From Holosporales bacterium (GTDB lineage Bacteria; Pseudomonadota; Alphaproteobacteria; RUG11792): a stretch of DNA of 41,241 nucleotides. The stretch is from contig JAIRWL010000018.1 in assembly GCA_031268935.1 (NCBI GenBank), forward strand, positions 1 through 41,241, read 5' to 3'. The position numbers and the translations under genes were made by a program. Below are positions 1 through 8,643 of this stretch, piece by piece. Every line of letters begins with the position of its first letter. Positions within the stretch are counted from its first letter, which is position 1. Below the pieces are notes generated by a model, which was not told the origin of the DNA, searched no databases, and saw only the letters and a program-made list of their open reading frames with translations.

Positions 1-2
1 CC

Positions 3-68
3 AGGCTGGCCTATCCACCGGCTCCAGCTCCTACTCCCCGGCGGCAGAGTCATCCCCGTCACTGGTGA
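3..68 (+). CDS. Possible C-terminal tail of a secreted protein (partial)
   Basis: A short open frame enters from the left edge and ends at a TGA at 66-68. Its translation is proline-rich (YPPAPAPTPRR near the middle), a composition typical of the tails of the secreted orphan proteins in this window. The gene open at the right edge ends in a similar proline-rich stretch, and joining the two edges would keep the frame. Other frames are also open here because the DNA is GC-rich, so this is only a suggestion. Confidence 0.2.
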   Translation, partial: RLAYPPAPAPTPRRQSHPRHW

Positions 69-407
69 CACAGCTCTGCAGGTCGTTCGAGACCTTACCT
101 GGCCACCTCCATCAGGGGATAGCTAAACTATGGGGCAGAGAAGGGATGTATGTTACAGTTAACCCCGGAAGGTGCGCGAAACGCCACGTACCTCCGGGAT
201 TGAGTAAGTGGAATACAGGACGGGATCGGGCGAGGCCCCTGAGAGTTGGTAACCCCTCTTACTACCATCAAAGTGTCTGCCCCCCTCAGTGGTGCGAGTC
301 ACTCCGAGCGACTGCTATTGCTTCTTTATACTGACAAATGAATAATGCTAAAAACCTAACCCTATCTTAGCTGCTGCTGACTTACTTCTAATTCTCTTGC
401 TTGACAT
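69..407 (-). pseudogene. Broken first copy of the tandem Pro/Gly-rich secreted protein family
   Basis: An ATG at 405-407 with an AAGGAG ribosome site begins MSSKRIRSKSAAAKIG, clearly related to the starts of the next two genes (MSRQRIRS, MKKQRIRSK). After 19 residues the frame stops. A one-base shift restores a signal-peptide core (FLALFICQYKEAIAVARS) matching the paralogues, and then stops occur in all frames. The upstream spacer carries the same promoter as the next copy. This looks like a decayed tandem duplicate; a sequencing error could explain one shift but not the later stops. The left end is not defined. Confidence 0.55.
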
Positions 408-537
408 TGTGGGCTCCTTCGGCTGCGCCGATGTAAAATTGTTTCAGTAAAAAAAACGACAGGGGCCAGTATAAACTAATGTGCTTTGAAATGCAAACAA
501 AGTATTGCGTGTATAGCTAGCCCTAAATTCTATTAAA
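382..537. repeat. Direct repeat, copy A (spacer and gene start)
   Basis: This roughly 156-base stretch is nearly identical to 1604-1760. It spans the first codons, leader, promoter and 3' flank between tandem family members. The spacers match better than the coding parts do, as expected for recent duplication, gene conversion or a shared regulatory need. Confidence 0.85.
468..496 (-). promoter_or_regulatory. Sigma70-type promoter of the broken first copy
   Basis: On the minus strand it reads TTGCAT, 17 bases, TATACT, about 60 bases before the start codon. The same elements and spacing are kept in the second spacer at 1690-1718, which supports function. Confidence 0.6.
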
Positions 538-1629
538 TTAATCTATGCAGGACGTGGAGGTGCCCCTGGCATTCTCCGAGGCACTCACCTTGCTCCCTGG
601 GTTACGGAAACCGGGGTGGAGGAGGGTTCTGGCCTTGGCCGCCGCCTGTTGAGGATATCCCGGGAATTGAGGCCCGTACCCTGGACCGTAGCCAAACCCT
701 TGTCCCATGGTGTACGGATCCTGTCCCGGAGCTGGGGGCTGCCGTTGTCCTGCGACCTGTGGAGGATATCCCGGGAATTGAGGCCCATACCCTGGTCCCG
801 GTGGGTATGGATACATGACTGGAGCTGGGGGCTGTGGAGGATTTCCCGGGAATTGAGGCCCATACCCTGTATCGGGGACGAACCCCGGTCCCATTGGGGG
901 CGGAGGCGGTTGTTGACGAGCGTGCCGACCTCCAGCCCTCTCATCCTCTGTCACACGCGGATGATGATAAGGGACCAAGGCTCTGGATGGGGAACGAGCG
1001 ACATGTCCTCGTAATCTTGCTCGAATACCTTCCAGGGTCAGCATTATGCCGCTTGCTGTCGCGCCAGGTGCGAATGACATGGTTCCGGGAGACCGAAACC
1101 AGGATAACTCCGATCTAACATATATGGTATCTCCCTCTCTAAAGTGAAAAAATCCTCCGGAGGCGTCCTTGCCCCTGCGGTTTTTTAATTTCTCGATCTG
1201 TCCCGATACTGTCACGACCGTCTGCGACACCATGGGGAAAAGTTTTCTCTTCAGGGAGCAGCCTGAGCCACCAGGAGCGATGGTAATACTGGTCGGATAG
1301 AACGGGTCGAGTGCTTCTAACAGACTTATCACTGAACACCTAAGATCAACCAGAAATGTGGCGTGAAGTTCGACTCCATACACCTGGACGAGAGCATCTG
1401 GTGGAAGCGTCCCGAACTCTACCCCATCCGAGCCGCGTCTAACATCTCGTAGTTCTAGAGCCTCGATTCTGACACCCGAGATGAAATTGATATGCTGACC
1501 CTGAAACGGGTTCGGTTCAGCCGCAGCTGAGGAGATTGCTTCGCTAGACTGACTAATGATTAAAGCGAGGATTACTCCAGCGCATAACTTAGTGGGTGTG
1601 TAGTTACTTCTAATTCTTTGCCTTGACAT
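538..1629 (-). CDS. Secreted protein with Pro/Gly-rich repeat tail, family copy 2
   Basis: A 363-residue protein of unknown function. Residues 1-31 look like a signal peptide (basic start, hydrophobic core GVILALII, then SSEA). Residues about 40-210 form a mixed globular region that aligns loosely with the neighbouring paralogue: a GVRI/GARM block, a LLEALDPFYP/LLSSLDLIFP block, and a GD-x-I strand followed by W and a basic helix. From about 240 it is Pro/Gly/Tyr/Gln-rich, with repeats of GYGPQFPGYPPQ encoded by near-identical DNA around 654, 760 and 838. The ATG has AAGGAG six bases upstream. The last ~40 residues lose the Pro/Gly character, whereas another frame there reads QGQNPPPPRFP, so the tail may be frameshifted. 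Export is inferred. The GC-rich composition differs from the core genes. Confidence 0.75.
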   Translation of the reverse strand: MSRQRIRSNYTPTKLCAGVILALIISQSSEAISSAAAEPNPFQGQHINFISGVRIEALELRDVRRGSDGVEFGTLPPDALVQVYGVELHATFLVDLRCSVISLLEALDPFYPTSITIAPGGSGCSLKRKLFPMVSQTVVTVSGQIEKLKNRRGKDASGGFFHFREGDTIYVRSELSWFRSPGTMSFAPGATASGIMLTLEGIRARLRGHVARSPSRALVPYHHPRVTEDERAGGRHARQQPPPPPMGPGFVPDTGYGPQFPGNPPQPPAPVMYPYPPGPGYGPQFPGYPPQVAGQRQPPAPGQDPYTMGQGFGYGPGYGPQFPGYPQQAAAKARTLLHPGFRNPGSKVSASENARGTSTSCID

Positions 1630-1760
1630 TGTGGGCTCCTTCGGCTGCGCCGATGTAAAATTGTTTCAGTAAAAAAAACGACAAGGGCCAGTATAGACTA
1701 ACTTGCTTAGAAATGCAAACAAAGTATTTGCGTATATAGCTAGCCCTAAATTCTATTAAA
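1604..1760. repeat. Direct repeat, copy B (spacer and gene start)
   Basis: Near-identical partner of 382-537, lying between family copies 2 and 3. It includes the promoter and ribosome site of copy 2. Confidence 0.85.
1690..1718 (-). promoter_or_regulatory. Sigma70-type promoter of family copy 2
   Basis: Minus strand: TTGCAT, 17 bases, TATACT. It lies about 60 bases upstream of the ATG at 1629 and is conserved in the other spacer. Confidence 0.6.
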
Positions 1761-1769
1761 GTTATTTAT

Positions 1770-3233
1770 TCAGGACGGGGAGGTGCCGGAAATGGAGCTG
1801 GAGGCTGCCCTGGGCCTGCGAACTGTGGGGGGAAAGACAGTCAATTGAGGAAACCCATACCCTGTACCGATGACAAACCCTGGCCGCCTGGGGTCCTGAA
1901 ACAAAGCCTGAGCTGGAGGCTGGCATTGGCCTACGATCGGGGCGAAATATCCCGGAGGTAGAGTAACACCCGGCCCTGGACCGTAGCCAAACCCTGGGCC
2001 CGTGGGGTTCTGAAACAAAGGTCGAGGAGGATAATTCCCTTGTCCTGCGAACGGGGCAAAATATCCCGGGAATTGAGAAACTCCAAATCCTGGACCGTAG
2101 CCAAACCCTGGGCCCGTGGGGTTCTGAAACAAAGGTGGAGCTGGAGGCTGAGGTGCCCGAGCACCCGCCGGTTCGTCCTCTGGCGCGCGCGGATAATCAT
2201 AACTGACTGGGGCTTGGGCCATCGCTGGTTCACTCCCTACTGGATCTGGCAACTGAGCTGGACCCCCTCGGGAAGCCGCTTCGGTCATATCTTCATCCAA
2301 TGGGGATGGGCTCTGTGATGGATCGTTCTCTCGGGCAAACTCCCCTGACACAGGTGCCCGGACGCTTGAGGACCTTACCCTTCTCTCACGCGACCGTGAG
2401 CGACCTGCCCCATGCATTGGCGGATCCGCCCTTCCGGGATGAGTTCTCCTTTCGCGGACTCCCTGGGCGTCATCGGACCTCTCCTCTTCTTCCTCGGCTG
2501 CCACCTCTGGGATTGGCGGTTCGGATCCATCCACCTCCGCACGACACAGGTGTTGAGGTCCCGCATCCTCCCCAGGGACTGCTGGAGCAGCTACTGGGAT
2601 GGGAGGCTGGCCGCTGAGTCTGCTTATCCTGTGTTTGATTTTCCGGTTAATAAATTCTACCAATTCCCGCTCATCCAGAGTCATTGCTGCTGGGACCGGA
2701 ATCCAACGAAGGCCGAACAGTAATTCGATTTGATCCCCGTCCTCATATACTATCCTATCTCCTCCTGCGGAACTTACGAACCGGATATACGTGCTCTCTG
2801 TTTCTCCCGCTGCGTTAACCAGCCACTGGGACAATTCTGGAACATGGATACCTTGTATATCAACCCTGACTCCCTGCTCCAAAAAGTTCACCTTTTGCGG
2901 GAATATTAGATCGAGGGATGATAAGAGTTTGTCCTTAGTGCCTGCGAGTCTACCATGGACCTTGACTGCTACCCTGACACCAGCGACGTTTATTGTGTCC
3001 CAATTATCCAGTTTCCAGAGCCTATGCCCTGCTGGATTTGTCTCTGAAGAAACCTTGCCCGGGACGAACATTCGAGCACCTGTCCTGACCGTAAACTCGT
3101 GCCCTTTTAATAGCTTCCTGGCGCTCCTAGCTGCTGCTATTGATTCGCTATGATGAAACTGGAATAAAGCTAGGATGAATACTGCTCCTAGCTTATGGAC
3201 CAGTAACTTGCTTCTAATGCGCTGTTTTTTCAT
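1770..3233 (-). CDS. Secreted protein with Pro/Gly-rich repeat tail, family copy 3
   Basis: A 487-residue protein of unknown function, paralogous to the 538-1629 gene. It starts at ATG with GAGGAG upstream. Residues 1-35 are signal-peptide-like (KKQRIRSK, then VFILALFQF, then AAA). A globular part covers roughly 45-210. A low-complexity linker with an acidic EEEEE run and Arg/Ser stretches follows to about 340. The tail holds two strong and one degenerate copy of a 38-residue repeat (LFQNPTGPGFGYGPG ... PGYFAP). The final ~25 residues are off-pattern. Shifting one base at the C6 run near 1830 gives QFAGPGQPPAPFPAPPRPE before a stop, which fits the family, so the 3' end is probably frameshifted or mis-sequenced. 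The protein may be a surface or secreted host-interaction factor, but no function can be assigned. Confidence 0.75.
   Translation of the reverse strand: MKKQRIRSKLLVHKLGAVFILALFQFHHSESIAAARSARKLLKGHEFTVRTGARMFVPGKVSSETNPAGHRLWKLDNWDTINVAGVRVAVKVHGRLAGTKDKLLSSLDLIFPQKVNFLEQGVRVDIQGIHVPELSQWLVNAAGETESTYIRFVSSAGGDRIVYEDGDQIELLFGLRWIPVPAAMTLDERELVEFINRKIKHRISRLSGQPPIPVAAPAVPGEDAGPQHLCRAEVDGSEPPIPEVAAEEEEERSDDAQGVRERRTHPGRADPPMHGAGRSRSRERRVRSSSVRAPVSGEFARENDPSQSPSPLDEDMTEAASRGGPAQLPDPVGSEPAMAQAPVSYDYPRAPEDEPAGARAPQPPAPPLFQNPTGPGFGYGPGFGVSQFPGYFAPFAGQGNYPPRPLFQNPTGPGFGYGPGPGVTLPPGYFAPIVGQCQPPAQALFQDPRRPGFVIGTGYGFPQLTVFPPTVRRPRAASSSISGTSPS
1975..2136. repeat. Coding direct repeat, 114-base period
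   Basis: Almost identical 48-base blocks occur at 1975-2022 and 2089-2136, 114 bases apart. A degenerate third block lies near 1880-1910. They encode the LFQNPTGPGFGYGPG repeat and could expand or contract by recombination without breaking the frame. Confidence 0.8.
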
Positions 3234-3254
3234 TTTGCTCTCCTCATGAGAAAC

Positions 3255-3271
3255 CAGGTCGGAATGACCTG
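3255..3271 (-). promoter_or_regulatory. Leader hairpin of family copy 3
   Basis: A perfect CAGGTC/GACCTG inverted repeat with a five-base loop lies in the 5' leader just upstream of the GAGGAG ribosome site. It could influence translation or message stability; no known motif is recognised. Confidence 0.4.
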
Positions 3272-3291
3272 AGTGAAAAAATATGAAAGCT

Positions 3292-3320
3292 ATAATAATC
3301 TAAAGAAAAGGTAAAGTCAA
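3292..3320 (-). promoter_or_regulatory. Sigma70-type promoter of family copy 3
   Basis: Minus strand: TTGACT, 17 bases, TATTAT, about 60 bases upstream of the ATG at 3233. Both hexamers are close to consensus and the spacing is ideal. Confidence 0.65.
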
Positions 3321-3691
3321 ACTAAATCTACCTGATGTGAAATGACACTAATTTCTATTAATTATGTCAAAATTACCGTCGATTTATGAACGAAATCTGT
3401 AGTCCCTTAGCTCTGGGTGGCGATCGGTCCACCGACTCTGAGTGTCTACCACCTTTAATATGACATTTATCATTACCCAATTGTGAGAGCCCGGACCGGA
3501 GTATCCAGTGAACTATATTAGGAAACTATTTTATGTCTTGTTTGTTTCCAACTCATTCATAAACTATTTGTGACTGTTAGCTCGATGAATTTTCACAGAT
3601 CGCTGTTGCGTCCTCCGGATACTTCTGGTACGATATTTTGTGTGGTTCTATAACGCTTCCTGCCTTTCTCAAATAAAAGGACGATTTAATC

Positions 3692-5038
3692 ATGATTATC
3701 GAAAACATTAATTCAGATGGCTTACGGCATGAGTTCCGGGTAGTTTTTGATTCAGACGAAGTAGAAAATGAGATAAACGGATTTGTCATAGAGAAGGCTA
3801 AGACCTTCAAGATGCACGGATTTAGACCAGGTCATGTCCCCCTCGAGATCGTTAAAAACAGTGTCGGTGGAAGTGTCGTTAAAGATGCTTTTGAGGCTTT
3901 AGTATCGAAAGCTTGTACAGAATGCACGAATCGTCTAGAGTCATCTGAGCTTGCCCTGACCCCGTCTTATCGTTTCGAAAACAATTACGAATCCGGCAAG
4001 AATGTCTCTGTCATTGTCGCCGTAGAAACGGCTCCTTCGTTTGAATTGAAACCATTCGAATGCGAGATGACAAGGATCGTTCCGAAAGTACCAGATGAGG
4101 TCATCATAAAAACACGAGATGATTATCTAAAATTATCTCCAATCCTAGAAAAGGCTCCAAGAGATCGCGAAATACAGCGCGGCGATGAAGTTACATATCT
4201 TGCAAAATGCTATAATAAGGGCGGTGGAAGCAAGAAGAAAAGCTTCCAGGATAAGTTGTTACTCCCCGAGGAATTCGGAGAAAATGCGGACCTCTTCAAT
4301 AATTTTCTTGGAAAAAAAATTGGAGAAAAATTCGATTTCGTGATGCAGAATCAGGACAATTTGAAATACGAGATCACGATAAAATCGATCAGGTGCCCAG
4401 TCGGTGATTTATCCATCGAAGAGATCGCAAATCGAAAGGGAATTCAAGATATTGCTCAATTTGATGCAGAGATAAAGCGTGGCTTGGAAAAGAATATAAC
4501 TGATGCGGCATTCGTATATCATAAAAGTCAAATCTTAGAGTACTTGGGAGATCAGTATGATTTCGATATTCCGCCGAGTATTTTTAATCATGAAATGAGA
4601 AACTTGCTAGCAGAAATAAAAAGAGATACCGCAGAGGAGGAGAGAAGAACTGGGGAAAAGCAGGAATTGGGCTCAGATGAAGAACTTAGGACTGAATATG
4701 CAGATGTCGCCAAAAAACGGGTCGTTCTGGCTTATGTTCTAAATAGATTCGCTAGTAAAGAAAAGATTTTTGTACATCAACTGGATTTGCAAAATGCTAT
4801 CATGGAAGAGATCAATAGGACCCCTCATCTAGCGAACTCAATAATGGATTTCTATTCTAAAAATCCAGATGCTGTCACCTACCGAAGGGCCGAAATTATC
4901 GAAAGGAAGGTTGTCGATTTTCTGATGATGAAATCAAAGACGAATGAAGTAGAAAAGACTATGGAAGAAGTTAACGAGATAGTAAACGACTTGTTCAAGG
5001 AAGATGACGAGTCTGAGCATGAAAGTAGTGGTGAGTAA
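3692..5038 (+). CDS. tig: Trigger factor (ribosome-associated chaperone/PPIase)
   Basis: Trigger factor binds near the ribosome exit tunnel and shields nascent chains. The 448-residue length is normal. The N-terminal ribosome-binding domain carries the signature [12 protein letters not shown] at about residues 45-56 (family motif GFRxGxxP). A PPIase-like domain (around 150-245, containing [10 protein letters not shown]) and a long helical C-terminal domain follow, ending in an acidic tail. The ATG has AAGGA upstream. It is followed after 14 bases by clpP and then clpX, the usual tig-clpP-clpX order linking folding to degradation. In the PPIase region KKKSFQDK replaces the usual FxG-containing text, so isomerase activity may be weak. 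Confidence 0.95.
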   Translation: MIIENINSDGLRHEFRVVFDSDEVENEINGFVIEKAKTFKMHGFRPGHVPLEIVKNSVGGSVVKDAFEALVSKACTECTNRLESSELALTPSYRFENNYESGKNVSVIVAVETAPSFELKPFECEMTRIVPKVPDEVIIKTRDDYLKLSPILEKAPRDREIQRGDEVTYLAKCYNKGGGSKKKSFQDKLLLPEEFGENADLFNNFLGKKIGEKFDFVMQNQDNLKYEITIKSIRCPVGDLSIEEIANRKGIQDIAQFDAEIKRGLEKNITDAAFVYHKSQILEYLGDQYDFDIPPSIFNHEMRNLLAEIKRDTAEEERRTGEKQELGSDEELRTEYADVAKKRVVLAYVLNRFASKEKIFVHQLDLQNAIMEEINRTPHLANSIMDFYSKNPDAVTYRRAEIIERKVVDFLMMKSKTNEVEKTMEEVNEIVNDLFKEDDESEHESSGE

Positions 5039-5052
5039 TTCGGAGGATTGAG

Positions 5053-5637
5053 ATGTCGAGCTTTGTTCCAATTGTTGTTGAGCAAACTAGTCGAGGCGAA
5101 AGATCTTATGATATTTATTCTCGACTCCTGAAAGAAAGAATAGTCTTTCTGACGGGAGGTATCGACGATGATGTTGCCTCAATCGTATGTGCTCAATTAC
5201 TATTCCTCGAATCAGAAGACTCAACAGCCGATATCAGCTTTTATATAAATTCTCCTGGCGGGGTCGTGACGTCCGCCCTATCCATTATGGATACAATGAA
5301 CTATATCAAATGCGATGTCTCAACCCTCTGCGTCGGACAGGCATGTTCAGCCGGATCTCTTTTGCTGTGTTCTGGAACTAAAGGAAAGAGATTTTCTTTG
5401 CCGACTTCGAGAATCATGATTCACCAGCCATCCGGTGGGGCCCGAGGCCAGGCGACCGATATCGAGATTCATGCTAGAGAGATTCTAAATCTGAGAGAGA
5501 GACTCAACGCCATTTATGCGGCAAATACCGGGCAAAGTGTTGAGACGATTAATTCGGTCATGGAGCGCGACAAATTCATGTCGGCCGAGCAAGCCATGGA
5601 TTTCGGGCTTATTGACAAAGTGATCTCAAAGAGGTGA
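5053..5637 (+). CDS. clpP: ATP-dependent Clp protease proteolytic subunit
   Basis: A serine peptidase that forms the tetradecameric chamber fed by ClpX. At 194 residues it is normal length. The catalytic triad is Ser99 (GQACSAGS, usually GQAASMGS), His124 (MIHQPSGG) and Asp173 (MERDKFMSA). FYINSPGG is the conserved glycine-rich substrate strand. A GGAGG-like ribosome site (TTCGGAGGATTGAG) precedes the ATG. It lies directly downstream of tig and upstream of clpX and is probably co-transcribed with tig. Confidence 0.97.
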   Translation: MSSFVPIVVEQTSRGERSYDIYSRLLKERIVFLTGGIDDDVASIVCAQLLFLESEDSTADISFYINSPGGVVTSALSIMDTMNYIKCDVSTLCVGQACSAGSLLLCSGTKGKRFSLPTSRIMIHQPSGGARGQATDIEIHAREILNLRERLNAIYAANTGQSVETINSVMERDKFMSAEQAMDFGLIDKVISKR

Positions 5638-5722
5638 TCGCTAGGTGTTAACTTTTTTTTCAGTGGATTATGTCAGAATTAGGCTCTAAAGTGAGCGGTC
5701 CAGTTGTTTAGGTTTTTTTCAT

Positions 5723-6967
5723 ATGCCTGTTAACTCATCTAAAAATGAGGCTTTGTTTTGCTCATTCTGCGGCAAATCTCAGAACGAAGTTAAGAAGCTA
5801 ATCGCCGGTGTAACGGCTTTCATCTGTGATGAATGCATATCGCTTTGTTCTGATGTAATAAAAAAAGAATTGCTAGAAGCGATGAAAGCTAATAATGGCA
5901 ATTTTTTAACCCCATCAGAGATATTCAAAAAACTAAATGAACACGTTATCGGACAAGAAAGAGCCAAAAGAACATTATCCGTTGCGGTCTACAATCATTA
6001 TAAGAGATTAGAATGCAAATCCAGCAATTATCCTGATGTTAATATCGCGAAATCGAATGTTCTACTAATTGGACCGACTGGATCTGGAAAAACGCTCTTA
6101 GCTAGGACGTTGGCAAAATGTATAGACGTTCCATTTGCTATGGCCGACGCCACTTCCTTAACTGAGGCTGGGTATGTCGGAGAAGATGTCGAAAACATAA
6201 TCTTGAATCTCCTTCAGGTGGCAGATTTTGACGTTGAAAAGGCTCAGCGAGGCATAGTGTATATCGATGAAGTCGATAAAATAACCAGAAAATCAGAAAA
6301 TCCTTCGATCACTCGGGACGTATCCGGAGAGGGCGTACAGCAAGCACTACTGAAGGTCATCGAGGGAACCGTTGCCTTTGTTCCTCCTCAGGGTGGCCGC
6401 AAACATCCTCAGCAAGATTTCTTGCAGATCGATACTACGAATATACTATTCATCTGTGGCGGAGCCTTTTGCGGACTCGAAAAAATCATTGCGGCTCGCG
6501 GGAAAAAAGCTGGAATAGGGTTCGGAGCCGATGTGGAAAAAGCCGAAAATAAAAAAGTTGGCGAATTATTCAAGGAAATTGAAACGGAAGATTTACTAAA
6601 GTTTGGCTTAATTCCGGAATTTGTTGGAAGATTACCGGTAGTAGCAACTCTCGAAGATCTCAAGGAAGACGAATTGCTGAGGGTACTGACTGAGCCAAAG
6701 GATGCCATTTTGAAACAATATTCTAGTTTATTCGACATGAATAATGTAACTCTGACATTCAAAGAGGATGCCATGAAAGAGGTCGTACAACAAGCGATCG
6801 TGAAAAAGACGGGAGCTAGGGGGCTGCGATCAATCGTTGAAGATATATTGACTGATCTCATGTTCGATGTGCCAGACAAACCCGATACTGTCGAAATCAT
6901 TATTGATAAAGAAACTGTTTGTGGCAAATCTCAACCGAAAATAATATCGAAGAATTACGCCGCTTGA
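5723..6967 (+). CDS. clpX: ATP-dependent Clp protease ATP-binding subunit ClpX
   Basis: A AAA+ unfoldase that delivers substrates to ClpP. At 414 residues it is standard length. An N-terminal C4 zinc finger uses Cys13, Cys16, Cys35 and Cys38. Walker A is GPTGSGKT, Walker B is IVYIDEVDK, and sensor 2 is GARGLRSI near the C-terminus. The ClpP-contacting loop position is represented by IGFGA following the [10 protein letters not shown] segment. The start is ATG, 85 bases after clpP, with little Shine-Dalgarno signal. After clpX many alphaproteobacteria carry lon; here a predicted exported protein gene follows instead. Confidence 0.97.
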   Translation: MPVNSSKNEALFCSFCGKSQNEVKKLIAGVTAFICDECISLCSDVIKKELLEAMKANNGNFLTPSEIFKKLNEHVIGQERAKRTLSVAVYNHYKRLECKSSNYPDVNIAKSNVLLIGPTGSGKTLLARTLAKCIDVPFAMADATSLTEAGYVGEDVENIILNLLQVADFDVEKAQRGIVYIDEVDKITRKSENPSITRDVSGEGVQQALLKVIEGTVAFVPPQGGRKHPQQDFLQIDTTNILFICGGAFCGLEKIIAARGKKAGIGFGADVEKAENKKVGELFKEIETEDLLKFGLIPEFVGRLPVVATLEDLKEDELLRVLTEPKDAILKQYSSLFDMNNVTLTFKEDAMKEVVQQAIVKKTGARGLRSIVEDILTDLMFDVPDKPDTVEIIIDKETVCGKSQPKIISKNYAA

Positions 6968-7097
6968 AATAATATAATGAAAAATTATTCAAATACTGAA
7001 AAAATTAATTAATTATTTTTTAGAGCTTTTAGACTTATAATAGAATTGAATATATTCATTGGTTTATTACCGATCATCGGGGAATTCTGTTGACATA

Positions 7098-8069
7098 ATG
7101 AGGAATATTTTTGTTCTTTTAATTATGGTATTGGTTTGTGGATGCTTCTCATCACTTGCTCAGCCGAATGTTGATGAATATGTCGATACAGCGATAGAAA
7201 ATCTGAAACTAGCGCAGAAGAAGCTAGCAAAGGAAGATCCAGAGAGTAAGCCATCAAAGTCTGTTAGGAAAAAGGATGCAAATCTGGATGCCATCGTCGA
7301 GCTACAGGAAAAATTACCTGACTCTGTCGATGCTACACAATTCCTCATGGCAATCATGACTCAGATGATATTTCTGGAATTTGTTCACAATTTAATTGGA
7401 CCAATCCCTAATGATGAGTCGGATTTACAAAAAGAAGCTCTAGAAGGTGGCGAAAAATGCAGATCAGTTACTGAGAACCTCCAGAAAGAATATCAGAATA
7501 TAGTCGCTTTACTAATGGCCGCTAACTTGATTATCAAACTCACTGATAGCCTGATCCAGAAATTATTAGATTTAAATCCCAATAAGCCTATCTCCATGCA
7601 AGATCTACAAAAGCTTTTTGTCGCTACCTCTAAGCTTGCTGATAGCGTCTGTCTGCCAGATGTAAAAGATAAGGTAAATGCCCTATGGATCCTTATCAAA
7701 AAGAGTCTTGATGATAGTATGGTCCCAACCGTCGTGGTATTAAAGGTGTTAGTGACTGTCCGAGAACTCATTCTTAAAGACCTGGATACTTTCGCGACAG
7801 CTGCCGCCGCTTTCTCCCGGAAATCAGAAAACCTTTTGAAGACTCTGCTTCAGTATTCGGATAGTATAAATGAAAAGATAAAATCGCCAGATACCCCAAA
7901 GAATGTAAAAGATTGGCTTAAATTCGTCTCGACTATCATAAAGAACCTCATAGCGAAGCTAACTACTAACGGCAAACAGATTCGAGAAGGAACCAGCGCA
8001 ACCATCAAAATGGCCACCGACTTTGGGTCTACGATTAAAGAAGGTGTGAAAAATTGTCGTCCCGAGTAA
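7098..8069 (+). CDS. Predicted exported helical protein or lipoprotein of unknown function
   Basis: A 323-residue protein if it starts at the ATG at 7098; an in-frame TTG at 7059 would add 13 residues but would spoil the signal peptide. The start MRNIFVLLIMVLVCGCFSSLAQ is signal-peptide-like. The VCGC could be a lipidation site, but residue -2 is an atypical Cys. The mature part is almost entirely predicted amphipathic helix, Lys/Asp/Leu-rich, with no recognisable domain and only a few Cys. It occupies the spot between clpX and the HU gene where lon is usually found. A TATAAT lies at 7036-7041 with a poor -35. Confidence 0.7.
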   Translation: MRNIFVLLIMVLVCGCFSSLAQPNVDEYVDTAIENLKLAQKKLAKEDPESKPSKSVRKKDANLDAIVELQEKLPDSVDATQFLMAIMTQMIFLEFVHNLIGPIPNDESDLQKEALEGGEKCRSVTENLQKEYQNIVALLMAANLIIKLTDSLIQKLLDLNPNKPISMQDLQKLFVATSKLADSVCLPDVKDKVNALWILIKKSLDDSMVPTVVVLKVLVTVRELILKDLDTFATAAAAFSRKSENLLKTLLQYSDSINEKIKSPDTPKNVKDWLKFVSTIIKNLIAKLTTNGKQIREGTSATIKMATDFGSTIKEGVKNCRPE

Positions 8070-8252
8070 TCTACCAGAAGTGAAGATAACAAAAAAACTC
8101 AAAAGTACAATTCACAATTAAATTTGAATCTACCAATATTATTGCTCATTATAATTCAATGAGAAGGCCTGTTTTATCTCATTGCACCACTTATACAATG
8201 TATATCTCTGTGCAAATCGAGCCATTTCATCATTTCGAAAACAAAAAATTAT

Positions 8253-8281
8253 TTGACTAGTATATCAGTTGGTAGTAGCAT
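8253..8281 (+). promoter_or_regulatory. Sigma70-type promoter for the HU gene
   Basis: TTGACT, 17 bases, TAGCAT, placed 44 bases before the ATG at 8325. The TTG of the -35 box also happens to open the same reading frame, but it is better read as promoter than as a start codon. Confidence 0.5.
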
Positions 8282-8324
8282 CATTTCTATCGTGCCCAGA
8301 GATCCTGTTTACAGGAATGTTGAT

Positions 8325-8609
8325 ATGAATAGAGTAGATCTGATTGCTAGTATTGCGCTTATGGCAGGATTAAAGAAAGCTGACGCAGAAAAGGCGTTGA
8401 ATGCATTTATTGAAACTGTTGTCGGTGAGTTGTCTCGCGGGGAGGAAGTAAGGTTAGTTGGTTTTGGAACATTTAAGACTACGTATCGGAATGCCACGGA
8501 GGGCCGGAATATGCAAACCAAGGCCCCTATGACGATTCCAGCTAGAAATATCCCGAAATTTAAACCTGGGAAACAGTTGAAAGATGCTGTTGCAGGAATC
8601 AAGGAATAG
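8325..8609 (+). CDS. HU-family DNA-binding protein
   Basis: A small nucleoid protein that bends and compacts DNA as a dimer. I chose the ATG at 8325 (94 residues, normal for HU; AGGAA eight bases upstream) over a TTG at 8253 that would add 24 unusual residues. The HU signature is present: GEEVRLVGFGTFKTTYRNA followed by RNPxTG-like EGRNMQTKAP. The DNA-intercalating arm tip, normally RNPxTG, is altered to EGRNMQTKA, and IPKFKPGKQLKDAV closes the domain. It probably corresponds to hupB by position (after clpX and before tRNA-Val), although IHF subunits have similar sequences. Confidence 0.92.
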   Translation: MNRVDLIASIALMAGLKKADAEKALNAFIETVVGELSRGEEVRLVGFGTFKTTYRNATEGRNMQTKAPMTIPARNIPKFKPGKQLKDAVAGIKE

Positions 8610-8643
8610 GTTTTAAGATAAGAGGTATATCGCAAAGAGGATG

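Larger units (their letters stand above)
3234..3691. other. Divergent intergenic region before tig
   Basis: No convincing gene here. It holds the minus-strand promoter and leader hairpin of the secreted gene. Further right, GGTGG at 3416-3420 can pair with CCACC at 3429-3433 or alternatively at 3449-3453. The tig promoter must lie here too, but I see only weak candidates. Confidence 0.6.

Noticed and set aside
65-334. Plus-strand open frame opposite the broken family copy
   Set aside because: It is open only because the DNA is GC-rich. It has no ribosome site or recognisable content, and the minus strand shows a clear family start.
585-944. Second minus-strand frame inside family copy 2
   Set aside because: It is a shadow of the repeat region. 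Its apparent repeats come from the underlying DNA repeats, and it has no signal peptide or start context of its own.
3400-3460. GGTGG pairing alternatively with two CCACC arms before tig as a riboswitch
   Set aside because: Five-base stems are too short and no known aptamer sequence is present.
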